Below, in pieces: positions 35,079-48,538 of a stretch of DNA of 64,000 bases. Made by a program: the position numbers and the translations under genes. Position 1 is the stretch's first letter, and each line of letters begins with the position of its first letter. The stretch lies in NCBI GenBank assembly GCA_027627225.1, contig CM051034.1, positions 3,405,501-3,469,500 on the forward strand. The letters are read 5' to 3'. Origin of the DNA: Congeria kusceri (Eukaryota > Mollusca > Bivalvia > Myida > Dreissenidae). The notes beneath the pieces were generated by a model. It was not told the origin of the DNA. It searched no databases and was given only the letters and a program-made list of their open reading frames with translations.

Positions 35079-37275
35079 AGGACAGAGACACATTTATTGT
35101 TCAACATAACATTTTACATTTTACATTTTAACATAATATTGTACATTCCTAAGTGCAAATAGGCCTTAAAAATTTTACACATTTATAAACAAAGGTGCTA
35201 AACTTGTATTATTTGTCCATATATTTGTATTGAGAATAACTGCCTTAAGTTCAAATAAAGTACATCAGCATAGTCTCTTATTGGAGAAAACTAGCTAACT
35301 GAAATCCTTTTGAACTAGCATACAATGTGTAATTTCAGTGTGAAAGAAATATAATTTTGATAGAATGTAAACAAAGAGCTACTTTACCTGACATATAGAC
35401 TCAATAAACTATTTGTTTGAAATAAAGCCTCAAAACATACATAAAACTAGCTTGAATTTAATGTTTAAAGCTTTAGTTGGTTTTATTGTAATATAGGCAA
35501 TAAATGTTTTATGTTAACAAAGGCATCCTCAAGTCATTCCAGGGAACCTAGCTTACTGAAAAACTGTAAGCTACGTCGACTCAAATGACAATTAGAAGCT
35601 ACGTTGATATGCCTGGCTAAAAAAAATAATTCATTCAATGTCAAATCATCAAAACATTAAAACTGTCAAATACAATAATACAAAACTGTATGCCAGGGAG
35701 GCAAAAACTAGAAGCGCCACAAGGGTAATGAATATACCGCTACAATATGACTTCGTCACTTAGCTAAATAAAGTGGAATAATGTTTAAACCTGTGTAATA
35801 AAATTAATCTGTACCGGGCATTTAAAACTATACAATAAAAGACAGATATTCTTGGATAACCAAATTTTTCCAATGACACATCTGTTTTTAGTTATTAAGC
35901 AAATAAGATTACTTCAATTTAGATTTTTTCTATTTTTAATAACAGTGACGGTGCCCTTGACCAAACTGCAATAATAAGAAATTCATTCTTGAGATATTCA
36001 GCACTGCAGATTTTTTATATTTAGTAATGGTGATGACCCAATCCACCGGAAACGCAATTCCAAAACGAAGTCATTACATGAAGGTATCTATGCGTGCAGT
36101 GTCATTAGAATTTTGTGGAAACATTTTGTATTGTAAGTTACATTGTCATTGACCCCACAATCACATATTCAATCCCAATCAAGTCTTGATATGATATTCT
36201 CAATCTGAAGTTGACATCCAACATCATACCCCAATTTAATAAAAATAAATTTGGTTAACATAACAAGAAATGTTTAAAAAAAAGACAATCAGCTTTGAAA
36301 TTAATATTGGGATGTCATTTTTAAAAATAAATATCATACAAGAGAGCCAGACTTATTGGAAATGATTCTTTTCGTATGCCTTAAGAAACCTTATTGGACA
36401 CAAAATTAGATATAAACTACATCATTACAAATATCTGCACCGTAATTAAATTGCTCTAATACCACTCCATGTTCACACCAATAACATATGATACAGAAAT
36501 ATTGGTACCAGTAATTTATTTAAACATACTTGATATATGAATCTTGTTAGGCAAATGTAACAAACAGTAACACATTAACATTTTCAAAAATAAAAAAATG
36601 ATTGCTTAACATAGTTATGTTTAAAAATATATAACACACACATCATTTTATTGATAATAGTGTATTCATAGTAGGGCATACAATTGAACAAACAAAAATA
36701 TATTATGATGTATCACAATACTACTGTCAGCAAATTCTATGTACAGAAACATTGCGTACTTTAAATAACATCTACTTCATTAGTTGATATAAAAAATATA
36801 AATTCACATTCACAGATTATCAATTGTGTGGTGCTGGCCAGAATGTCATGGGTACACAAGTCAGTTACTATGTGCAATAATAGGAAACATATGCTCCATC
36901 AAATTGGCTATTATCTTTTTGCATATTTATTTGGTAAATAACAAGTATGCTAATATTGATAGAGTCCTTGTAAATAAAAAAAACTACATAACACTATTGA
37001 CAGGCAGATGTGACAATTATGAAGTAACCACTTCCCACCGTGTGAATTGCAGTATTGTTATTGATATTTCTAAATTATGTCCCTTATGAAGAAAATGCCA
37101 AAACATGACAACAAGAAACGTGACAAAGGCACGAAACCATGTTTTCAATATTTTACCAATTAATTAACTTTAATGAAATAACTGTGCAATCCCAAGCTAG
37201 GTCCCGAACCGAAGTATATGATTGTCAATGGGGAAGAAGGGGGCAATACACGAATTACGGAACAATGAAACAGAA
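35079..37275. other. Mostly unassigned; reversed family A units at 35.93-36.24 kb
   Basis: AT-rich DNA without a recognised gene. Between about 35930 and 36240 are two degraded family A units on the minus strand (TATTTTTAATAACAGTGACG, CCCAATCAAGTCTTGATATG). The 87-codon plus frame at 36826-37089 has no support. Confidence 0.4.
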
Positions 37276-38863
37276 CAACAAGAGCTTTCCCAAGACAGCG
37301 CCCTAAACTATTCTTCCGCATTGATAGTATAATGTACATTTTCTGTCAGTCACCTGATATAATGACCACGAAGACATAATTGAAAGTGAATATCTGTTCT
37401 AGTTGGGTCTACAAGGTCTACATGTAAGCTACCTACACACACAATTTCAACGCGAAACCTCAATCGAAATGCTAGTTAATGAGCAGAAACTGTTAGTTTT
37501 TCTATTTTTAGTAACAGTGACCTTGACATGACGGGCCCCAAATGCAATCCCAAGAAAGGTCTGCATGTATTCTAGCTACACATCAAATGCAGCGAAATGC
37601 CTCCATCCAAAATCAAGTTATTGAGTGGACACTTTTTTTCTATTTTTAGTAACAGTGACCTTGACCTGACTGGACCCCAATGCAATCCCACACTAGGTCT
37701 GCATGTAAACTACATGCACTCAAAATGACAGCACAATAACTCCCATCATTTTTGTAGTAATGAACCGACCGGTCCTAAATGCAATCCCAGGCTAGGTCTG
37801 AAAGTATGCTACCTTACACACAATATTACAGCAGAATACTCCATCCAATCTAAAGTTACTGAAAAGAATTTGTTTTGCTATTTCTAGTTACAGTGACCTT
37901 GACCCGACTGGCCCCAAATGCAATCCGACGCTTGATCAGCATGCAATCTATCTACACACAAAATTTCATCAAAATATCTCCATCCTTACTGAAGTTATTG
38001 AACAGGAACTATCTGCTTTCAGCAACAGTGACCGTGACCTTGACCCAACTGCCCCATATATAGTCTCCATGCAAGCCTGCTATATCCAAAGTTTCATCAG
38101 GGTTGGTCAATGCAAACTAAAGTTATTGATTGACAAACACAAACCTTAACCTAAATTTTTAAGTACAAAAGGTGCATTATTCTGCTAAATTGCAGGTCAA
38201 GTTATGGCCCTTGGTCAATGAACATATATAATGACCAGTAAGACTCAAACGTTAACCATAATTTTTCCAAGTACAAAAAGGGGCATAATTCTGATAAATT
38301 GCTTGTCAGAGTTATAAGTCTTCCAGTTACCTTGCATGATGATCCCGAAGATGTGTGTTAAGTTTCAATTGAATATATGTAGTAGTTACAGAGATATGTA
38401 CTTGTTGCACGCAAACCTAAACCTGAATTTCATATTGCACGCAAACCTTAACCTGACTTTTAGAAGTACAAAAAAGGGCATAATCCTGCTAAAAGGCTGG
38501 TCACAGTTATAGGTCTTGGTCAGTGACTGATTATTAAGTACCTGAACACATATGTAAAGTTTTATTTCAATATCTTTAGTTGATATACAGATAAGGAGTT
38601 GCTGCACGCAAACGTTAACCTGAATTTTCCAAGTACAAAAAGGGACATACCTAATTTGCCTAAATTGTAGGTCAGAGTTATGGAACTTGGTCAGTGACCT
38701 CACACAATGACCACGCACACATGAATGAAGTTTCAATTGAATAGCTCTAGTAGAAACAGTGATCTGGAGATTTTGCATGCAAAACTTAACCATAGCATTA
38801 CGCAGACGCTGACAAATTGGTGAGTAGTATAGCTAGAACTATTCAATGAATAGGCGAGCTAAA
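37276..38863 (-). mobile_element. HINE-like composite element, reversed (families A and F)
   Basis: On the minus strand its 5' end is near 38863 (TTTTTAGCTCGCCTATTCAT). About four F units of about 190 bp follow (AAGGTTTGCGTGCAA, TAACTACTAGAG-like, GGTCACTGACCAAGGCC-like), then five family A-like units (CAAGGTCACTGTTACTAAAA). The 3' hairpin GCTGTCTTGGGAAAGC plus TCTTGTTGTT is at about 37277-37310. The 135-codon minus frame at 38386-38793 is unit-phased and not a gene. Confidence 0.65.
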
Positions 38864-39365
38864 AAGAAATAATCATTAAATGTTATAGAGCGAAAATGAA
38901 AATTCATGACCTTTGACCTTGAAATGTGATGTTGACCTTTCACATAGAAGCGTAGGAATTGTATGTGACACATCCTCTGGTATTGGGGAAAAAATAATCC
39001 GAAATAATATTAAAATCCTCCTTGGCATGAAAAATACATAACATAAATACATGACCTTTGACCTTAAATTGTGAGCTTGACCTTCCACTCAAAAGGGGAT
39101 AAGAATTGTATGTGAAACTTCATCTGGTCAAGGGGAATAATAATCCAAAGTAATATTAACATCCTCCCAGGCATTAAAAGTTACATAGCGGAAACAAAAA
39201 TTCATGTGACCTTGTATAATGACCTTCACAGAAGTGGACGGGAGTAGTAAGCGACATATAGTCTGGCTATGAGAAATAATAATATGAAGTGATTTTAAAA
39301 TCCTCCCATACATTTCCAAGAGTGAAAGAAATCTGGCGCTGCAAAATTTATGCACAAAATCTTGG
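38864..39365. repeat. Tandem units with TGACCTTTGACCTTGAAAT
   Basis: Three about 140-bp minus-oriented units each contain AAAATTCATGACCTTTGACC, GTATGTGACACATCCTCTGG and AATAATAATCCGAAATAATA-like sequence. This is the 3' flank of the exon at 39366. Confidence 0.6.
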
Positions 39366-39518
39366 TCAAAAAGATCTTGGCAGCCCATCTACACCAAAAA
39401 AGAGCAGAGCTTTGTCATGAGTATCTAGAGTGTCTTCAGTCTCCATTTCCGCTGTGAGTTTAGTATGGCCACTACCCGAGTCGATGCTATCATCTTCTTC
39501 TTTAGTCGTCCTTCGAGT
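39366..39518 (-). CDS. Duplicated acidic exon, terminal copy (exon B)
   Basis: On the minus strand, acceptor AATTGTTTCTAG is followed by 50 codons and TGA: TRRTTKEEDDSIDSGSGHTK, then LTAEMETEDTLDTHD, then a hydrophobic tail ending LPRSF. Its first 35 residues match exon A (44368-44556) with few changes and the same phase-0 acceptor, and the intron just upstream is nearly identical to that of exon A for about 200 bp. After CATGACA it diverges. The gene would end here, unless a GGTGTA donor inside the tail is used. Composition is acidic and low-complexity; no domain is recognised. Phases let exon 1 (55113-55142), exon A and exon B join into a 123-codon frame. Confidence 0.6.
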   Translation of the reverse strand, partial: TRRTTKEEDDSIDSGSGHTKLTAEMETEDTLDTHDKALLFFGVDGLPRSF

Positions 39519-39659
39519 CTAGAAACAATTATTTAAAATATATAAACCACAAGTTATACAAAATATTATGCACTTTGTATTAACATTAGCAACATGACGA
39601 AACATATTCACAATGTAAGACATGAACACACATAATATATACTGTAGTACCTAATATGA

Positions 39660-42524
39660 ATATCATTACACACTTACAACACCAGTATTAGGCAGACACC
39701 TCATTCACTGTGTAAGACGTATGCATATCTTTACACATATACAACTCCAACATTAGGTAGACACCTCATTCACTGTGTAAGACAAATGCATGTCTTTATA
39801 CATATACAGCACCAACATTAGGTAGACACCTCATTCACTATGTAAGACATGTGCATATCTTTAAACAAATACAACACCAACATTAGGTACACACCTCATT
39901 CACTGTGTAAGACATGTGCATATATTTACACATTATACAACACCAACATTAGGGAGACACCACATTCACAATGTAAGACATGTGCATATCTTTACACATA
40001 TACAACACCAACATTAGGAAGACACCTCATTCACTGTGTAAGACGTATGCATATCTTTACACATATACAACACCATTAGGTAGACACCTCATTCACTGTG
40101 TAAGACATATGCATGTCTTTACACACATACAACACCAACATTAGGCAGACACCTCATTCACTATGTAAGACATGTGCATGTCTTTACACATATACAACAC
40201 CAACATTACGTAGACACCTCATTCACTGGGTAAGACATGTGCATATCTTAACACATATACAACACCAACATTAGGTAGACACCTCATTCACTGTGCAAGA
40301 CATGTGCATATCGTAACACATATACAACACCAACATTACGGAGACATCTCATTCACTATGTAAGACATGTGCATATCGTAACACATATACAACACCAACA
40401 TTAGGTATAAACGTCATACACTGTGTAAGACATGTGCATATCTTAACACATATACAACACCAACATTAGGGAGACACCTCATTCACTGTGTAAGACATGT
40501 GCATATCGTAACACATATACAACACCAACATTAGATAGACACGTCATTCACTGTGTAAGACATGTACATATCTTAACACATATACAACACCAACATTAGA
40601 TAGACAAGTCATTCACTGTGTAAGACATGTGCATATCTTTACACACATACAACACCAACATTAGGGAGACACCTCATTCACTATGTAAGACATGCGCATA
40701 TCGTAACACATATACAACACCAACATTAGGTAGACACGTCATTTACTGTGTAAGACATGTGCATATCTTTACACATATACAACACCAACATTAGGTAGAC
40801 ACCACATTCACTGTGTAAGACATGTGCATATCTTTACACATATACAACACCAACATTAGGTAGACACCTTATTCACTGTGCAAGACATGTGCATATCTTT
40901 ACACATATACAACACCAACATTAGGTAGACACCTCATTCACTGTGCAAGACATGTGCATATCGTAACACATATACAACACCAACATTAGGTAGACACCTC
41001 ATTCACTGTGTAAGACATGTGCATATGTTAACACATATACAACACCAACATTAGGTAGACACCTCATTCACTGTGTAAGACATGTGCATATCTTTACACA
41101 TATACAACACCAACATTAGGTAGACACTTCATTCACTATGTAAGACATGTGCATATCTTAACACATATACAACACCAACATTAGATAGACACGTCATTCA
41201 CTGTGTAAGACATGCGCATATCTTTAAACATATACAACACCAACATTAGGGAGACACCTCATTCACTATGTAAGACATGTGCATATCTTAACACATATAC
41301 AACACCAACATTAGGTAGACACCTCATTCACTGTGTAAGACATGTGCATATCTTTACACATATACAACACCAACATTACGGAGACATCTCATTCACTATG
41401 TAAGACATGTGCATATTGTAACACATATACAACACCAACATTTAGGTAGACACGTCATACACTGTGTAAGACATGCGCATATCTTTAAACATATACAACA
41501 CCAACATTAGGGAGACACCTCATTCACTATGTAAGACATGTGCATATCTTAACACATATACAACACCAACATTAGGTAGACACGTCATTCACTGTGTAAG
41601 ACATGTGCATATCATTACACATATACAACACCAACATTATGGAGACATCTCATTCACTATGTAAGACATGTGCATATCGTAACACATATACAACACCAAC
41701 ATTAGGTAGACACGTCATACACTGTGTAAGACATGTGCATATCTTAACACATATACAACACCAACATTAGGGAGACAACTCATTCACTGTGTAAGACATG
41801 TGCATATCGTAACACATATACAACACCAACATTAGATAGACACGTCATTCACTGTGTAAGACATGTACATATCTTAACACATATACAACACCAACATTAG
41901 ATAGACACGTCATTCACTGTGTAAGACATGTGCATATCTTTACACACATACAACACCAACATTAGGGAGACACCTCATTCACTATGTAAGACATGCGCAT
42001 ATCGTAACACATATACACCAACATTAGGTAGACACGTCATTTACTGTGTAAGACATGTGCATATCTTTACACATATACAACACCAACATTAGGGAGACAC
42101 CTCATTCACTATGTAAGACATATGTATATCTTTACACACATACAGCACCAATATTAGGCAGACACCTCATTCACTATATAAGATATGTGCATATATTTAC
42201 ACACATACAACACCAAAAATAGGTTGACACCTCATTCACTATATAAGACATGTGCATATCTTTACACACATACAACACCAACATTAGGCAGACACCTCAT
42301 TCACTATTAGGTAGACACCTCATTCACTGTGCAAGACATGTGCATATCTTTACACATATACAACACCAACATTAGGGAGACACCTCATTCACTGTATACG
42401 ACATGTGCATATCTTTACACACATACAGCACCAATATTAGGCAGACACCTCATTCACTATGTAAGACATATGCATATCTTTACACATATACAGCACCATT
42501 ATTAGGCAGACACCTCATTAACTG
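39660..42524 (-). repeat. 65-bp satellite array 1 (about 44 monomers), intronic
   Basis: The monomer is 65 bp and contains CATATACAACACCAACATTA, GGTAGACACCTCATTCACTG and TGTAAGACATGTGCATATCT. Variants (TTAGGCAGAC, TTAGGGAGAC, TTAGATAGACACGTC, CGTAACACA) alternate in higher-order blocks: 41212-41403 and 41473-41664 are near-identical at a 261-bp offset, about four monomers. It lies in the intron between exon A and exon B of the minus-strand gene. Its variant TTAGGCAGACACCTCAT matches the left end of the 23-kb insertion. Short plus frames across it are artefacts. Confidence 0.97.
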
Positions 42525-44150
42525 TGACCTTTGGTGAAAATATGTTGGGCATAAACCTCATATTGCTCTTCATAGGTACAACAAGTTTCATCTTTAAATC
42601 TTATGTGCTTTTACAGTTATTAGAGTACTGAGTGTTATTAAACGTATTCTATTGTAAGTAACAGTCACCTGACATTTGACAGCTGGAGAAACAAGTCTTT
42701 GACACAATTGCAGACAATACAGGAGTCCCCTACAAAACCCCTATCAATTAAAGATTGTGCATAATAACCTTCATATAGCCCTTTATCATTAATTTTTCCA
42801 TAATAACATCCAATGTCAATTTGTCTCAGCAGCATGAGGATTTGTTTTAAAATTCACACGTGTGTAAATTTGTATACCAATTTTCATGATTATATCTCAT
42901 GTACTTTTCAAGTAATTGAAGTATTTAATGTAATTGTGTTTTCAGTAACAGTCACCTAATATTTGACCTCTCAGGCTCTGCAGATATTAACGGTCATGCT
43001 GTATAATCCTGTCATCACTTTTATATGCATACCAAATTGATCATATCTTATGTACTTTTCGAGTTTTTGAGGACAGACAGACAGACGGATGAACAGAAGG
43101 GATTGACAGACAATGGTAAACATATATGCAAGTGTGTATACCAAGTTTCATGATCATATCTTATGTAGTTGTTGAGTAATATCAATATAAGGTTTTGTTC
43201 TTTTTTTAGTTACAGTGACCTGACCTTTACCTCTGATGTAAACCAAAAGGTTGTGCACAGTCCTCACATTGTCCTTTATAAGTATTAAAAGATTCATCCA
43301 AGTATCTTCATTGGGTTTTGAGAAATCGCGGGATTCATTTTTGCAGACGGAAGGGCAGACAGATGGACAGACATGACTGACAGAGGGTAAACCTAAAGTC
43401 CCATCCGCTGAAACCTGTAGGGGACTAATTAAGATTCATGCTTAATCTTATCTTCATCGTTAATAATAATACATTTATTTATACCAATTTTCGTGACCAT
43501 ATCTTACGTACTTTATGAGTTATTTCAGTTTTTGCAGAAGGACAGACACACATACATATGAAGAGGAGAAGAGATTGACAGACAGACGAATGACCAACCT
43601 TTAGTCCAATGTGTATACCAAGTATCATCACCATAGCTTATGTACTTTTGAGTATTACAAAATTAAGTGTAACTCTATTTTTTGTAACAGTTACCTGACC
43701 TTTTACCTCTGGTGGAAAATGAACAGTCATGAATAATCCTCACATTGTCCGAGTTTTATCCGAGTATCTTCAGTTCCTTTTTTAGAAATCCCAGGATACA
43801 GTTTTAACTTAAGTACTTTAAAAGTTATTTTAGTTTTAGCGGACAGACACACAAAAGGACATATGAACAGGGGAAAAGATTGACAGACAGCCAAATGGCA
43901 AACCTTTAGTCCAATGTGTAAACCTAGTTTCATGATAGCTTTTATACTTCTTGAGTTACAGACAGACATGATGGACAAAGGGTAAACCATCAATCAAGAT
44001 TCTGATCATACTGCACTTTTTCTATACATGACATGTGTAACGTTTCATAACCAAATCCAATTTCCGGTATCAAGGTTGAGTGTTGTTATCGTTGTTTTTT
44101 TGTCATTGACCATATGTTTGACCTCTCATGAATAAATATGCAGAATTGTC
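42525..44150 (-). repeat. Tandem HINE-like units, about 230-270 bp, reversed
   Basis: Five diverged units contain AACAGTCACCTGACATTTGA or AACAGTTACCTGACCTTTTA, ATCATATCTTATGTACTTTT, and GACAGACAGACGGATGAACA-type microsatellite. They fit the tandem-unit style seen elsewhere, read on the minus strand. No clear termini. Confidence 0.6.
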
Positions 44151-44367
44151 TTTTGAATAACAAGCTCAATAACTCTGAATAAAATGGGGAAAATACTTCG
44201 ACAAAATCCCCAGGTGCAGTAGTTCAAACGCTTATGAACATGTTAATGTCCTAATAACATTGCACTGGACTGGAGAGACAGACCAGAGCTAATCTAACAA
44301 ATACTACTCAGCAGCATAGTATGAACAATCTATTATAAAGAAGACTGTTGTCATAAAAAGTGCTCAC

Positions 44368-44556
44368 CTCTTTTCTGCTTTTCACTTGTTGTTTCTCCTC
44401 ATGCTCACTGTCATGTGTATTTAGAGTGTCTTCAGTCTCCTTCTCATGCTCACTGTCATGTGTATTTAGAGTGTCTTCAGTCTCCTTTTCCACTGTGAGT
44501 TTAGTATGGCCCGAGTCGATGCTATCATCTTCTTCTTCTTTATTCGTCCTTCGAGT
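44368..44556 (-). CDS. Duplicated acidic exon, internal copy (exon A)
   Basis: On the minus strand, acceptor ATTGTTTCTAG and donor GAG|GTGAGCA bound 189 nt, exactly 63 codons, open in one frame with phase 0 at both ends. It reads TRRTNKEEEDDSIDSGHTKL, TVEKETEDTLNTHDSEHEK and a lysine-rich tail ending QQVKSRKE. ETEDTLNTHDSEHEK is itself duplicated in tandem (45 bp). The protein is very acidic and probably disordered; no family is recognised. Its upstream intron carries satellite array 2, just as exon B follows array 1, so exon plus intron plus satellite was duplicated as a unit. Phase fits exon 1 upstream and exon B downstream. Confidence 0.65.
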
Positions 44557-44654
44557 CTAGAAACAATTATTTAAAATATATAAACCACAAGTTATACAAA
44601 ATATTATGCACTTTGTATTAATCTTAGCAACATGATGAAACATATTCACTATGT

Positions 44655-47150
44655 AAGACATGAACACACATTTATACTGTAGTACCTAATATGAATATCA
44701 TTACACACTTACAACACCAGTATTAGGCAGACACCTCATTCACTGTGTAAGACGTATGCATATCTATACACATATACAACACCAACATCAGGTAGATACC
44801 TCATTCACTATGTAAGACATATGCATGTCTTTACACAAATACAGCACCAACATTAGGCAGACACCTCATTCACTATGTAAGACATGTGCATATCTTTACA
44901 CATATACAACACCAACATTAGGTAGACACCTCATTCACTGTGTAAGACATGTGCATATATTTACACATATACAACACCAACATTAGGTAGACACCTCATT
45001 CACTGTGCAAGACATGTGCATATCTTTACACATATACAACACCAACATTAGGTCGACACCTCATTCACTGTGCAAGACATGTGCATATCTTTACACATAT
45101 ACATCACCAACATCAGGTAGATACCTCATTCACTATGTAAGACATATGCAAGTCTTTACACAAATACAGCACCAACATTAGGCAGACACCTCATTCACTA
45201 TGTAAGACATGTGCATATCTTTACACATATACAACACCAACATTAGGTAGACACCTCATTCACTGTGTAAGACATGTGCATATCTTTACACATATACAAC
45301 ACCAACATTAGGTAGATACCTCATTCACTGTGTAAGACGTATGCATATCTTTACACATATACAACACCAACATTAGGTAGACACCTCATTCACTGTGTAA
45401 GACATGTGCATATATTTACACATATACAACACCAACATTAGGTAGACACCTCATTCACTGTGCAAGACATGTGCATATCTTTACACATATACAACACCAA
45501 CCTTAGTTCGACACCTCATTCACTGTGCAAGACATGTGCATATCTTTACACATATACAACACCAACATCAGGGAGATACCTCATTCATTATGTAAGACAT
45601 ATGCAAGTCTTTACACAAATACAGCACCAACATTAGGCAGACACCTCATTCACTATGAAAGACATGTGCATATCTTTACACATATACAACACCAACATTA
45701 GGTAGACACCTCATTCACTATGTAAGACATGTGCATATCTTTACACATATACAACACCAACATTAGGTAGACACCTCATTCACTGTGTAAGACATGTGCA
45801 TATATTTACACATATACAACACCAACATTAGGTAGACACCTCATTCACTGTGCAAGACATGTGCATATCTTTACACATATACAACACCAACATCAGGTAG
45901 ATACCTCATTCACTATGTAAGACATATGCATGTCTTTACACAAATACAGCACCAACATTAGGCAGACACCTCATTCACTATGTAAGACATGTGCATACCT
46001 TTACACATATACAACACCAACATTAGGTAGATACCTCATTCACTGTGTAAGACGTATGCATATATTTACACACATACAACACCAACATTAGGTAGACACC
46101 TCATTCACTATGTAAGACATGTGCATATCTTTACACATATACAACACCAACATTAGGTAGACACCTCATTCACTGTGTAAGACATGTGCATATCTTTACA
46201 CATATACAACACCAACATTAGGTAGACACCTTATTCACTGTGCAAGACATGTGCATATCTTTACACATATACAACACCAACATTAGGTAGACACCTCATT
46301 CACTGTGCAAGACATGTGCATATCTTTACACATATACAACACCAACATTAGGTAGACACCTCATTCACTATGTAAGACATGTGCATATCTTAACACATAT
46401 ACAACACCAACATTAGATAGACACGTCATTCACTGTGTAAGACATGCGTATATCTTTAAACATATACAACACCAACATTAGGGAGACACCTCATTCACTA
46501 TGTAAGACATGTGCATATCTTAACACATATACAACACCAACATTAGGTAGACACGTCATTCACTGTGTAAGACATGTGCATATCTTTACACATATACAAC
46601 ACCAACATCAGGTAGATACCTCATTCACTATGTAAGACATATGCATGTCTTTACACAAATACAGCACCAACATTAGGCAGACACCTCATTCACTATGTAA
46701 GACATGTGCATATCTTTACACATATACAACACCAACATTAGGTAGATACCTCATTCACTGTGTAAGACATGTGCATATATTTACACACATACAACACCAA
46801 CATTAGGTAGACACCTCATTCACTATGTAAGACATGTGCATATCTTTACACATATACAACACCAACATTAGGTAGACACCTCATTCACTGTGTAAGACAT
46901 GTGCATATCTTTAAACATATACAACACCAACATTAGGTAGACACCTCATTCACTATGTAAGACATGTGCATATCTTTACACATATACAACACCAACATTA
47001 GGTAGACACCTCATTCACTGTGTAAGACATGTGCATATCTTTAAACATATACAACACCAACATTAGGTAGACACCTTATTCACTGTGCAAGACATGTGCA
47101 TATCTTTACACATATACAACACCAACATTAGGTAGACACCTTATTCACAA
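44655..47150 (-). repeat. 65-bp satellite array 2 (about 38 monomers), intronic
   Basis: Same monomer as array 1, preceded by the same unique sequence (AAACCACAAGTTATACAAAA, ACACCAGTATTAGGCAGACA) next to exon A as next to exon B. A distinctive variant (GCATGTCTTTACACAAATAC) recurs at about 44825, 45150, 45605, 45925 and 46645, at spacings that are multiples of 65, showing higher-order amplification. It ends at TTATTCACAATAGC. Confidence 0.97.
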
Positions 47151-48538
47151 TAGCTTTTTACTTCCAGAAATTAGCTTCAATTCGTTTTCTTATATTAATA
47201 TAAAAAGTAATTACAATATAAACATTTAATGTATGTTCACAACTTATGTCATCAGTGAAAAGTCACTTTTTAAAAAGATTTATTATATAAAATACATTTG
47301 GAAGTGGTTTATTTTCTTTACTTTTTCATTATTAAACAATATTTTAACAGGGGGTTATTTTAGAGCAGAGGCCATTTTACTACCACAAGAAATTACGACA
47401 CTCAACAGTGACCAACCTATACGAAACTAAACAAGAATCAAACTCCTCGCAGTGATTTCCTCCCCAAGCGGGTTAATGGCAGACAATGCATTTACAAGTA
47501 AAATCCTTCCAGATCTGGACAAGGTCCATGTAAAAATGTACAGACTACTGGCACTCATGACTGGTAAAATATTCAGGTTAAGTACTTATGCAGTTGACTG
47601 GCCAGTAAATTGGAATTTGGGCCAGTAATAGCTGCTAGTTTACCAGACTTTGTGGCCAGTAATGACTTTGGGACTTTCCCGAAGACTGTCCATTAAAACA
47701 AGATATTTTTCAATAGAACTTTCTGTAATAACTATGTTGCCACATTTAAAAAAATAATTCCCATTTTTTATAATTTCACCGCATTATTTAATGTCAATTT
47801 CAAAAGCGTCTTGAAACGCTTTTCAGCTATTTACTGTATTATAAACTCTTTGGTTGTTGTGAAATTACCACGTGGGCAAAACTAATATCACTTCCGGTGT
47901 CCCATTGTTTAAAAAAAAAATATCCAAAATAACAAGTAGTTCAAAATGTGCGGCACGGTTAGACCATCATTTAAAAAATACTTGAACTCTTATGTTTTAA
48001 TAAGCGACAATGTACAGGAATTTGGCATAAACAGCCTCAAATAACAATTATCCAAATAACATACCCCAAAATCCTTGACTATTTTTAGAAGGGCTGTCCC
48101 CAAAATGTCATTTAGTCCGATATTATTTGTATTATTATTATAGTTTATAGTATAAACTTTATACTATTCAGTGATGCTAGTTGAGGAATGTATTCTGGAG
48201 ATTGCAAAAACGTGTTTTGGCCTCATTTATATTTGTCACACCATCTGTGACGCAGCAGCATAAATGCACCATCCCCCTTAAGAAAATTAAAGGCCCCCCT
48301 GAAACAAACTTACGCAGGGATTTTGATAATTAGGAGTCAAAATGACATCTCATGATCTGGCTTGAAAATATGAAGGGTTAAAATTAGGCATTTTATGGTC
48401 AAAATATTGATGCAAAAGTATATCATTTTTATCGCTTTTGTAGTTAACTGGTGAAAACAAGACCTGAAGAGCATCAAAAACAATGCAGGGCATATTATTT
48501 GCAAGAGTAATACACAACATAATTGCTATTTACACGCA
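47151..48538. other. Unassigned intronic/intergenic DNA
   Basis: No gene is recognised. At 47480-47690 repeated GGCCAGTAA and ACTGGTAAA/ACTGGCACT motifs in both orientations suggest a degraded transposon. The 65-codon plus frame at 47233 has no support. Confidence 0.35.

Noticed and set aside
38386..38793. 135-codon minus-strand open frame
   Set aside because: It covers repeated family F units and its residues repeat with the unit, so it is a periodic chance frame.
39660..47150. CRISPR-like or telomere-like arrays (regular repeats, TTAGGG inside some monomers)
   Set aside because: Monomers are contiguous 65-bp copies without unique spacers, so not CRISPR. TTAGGG is only a variant of the TTAGGTAGAC/TTAGGCAGAC core, not a tandem hexamer.
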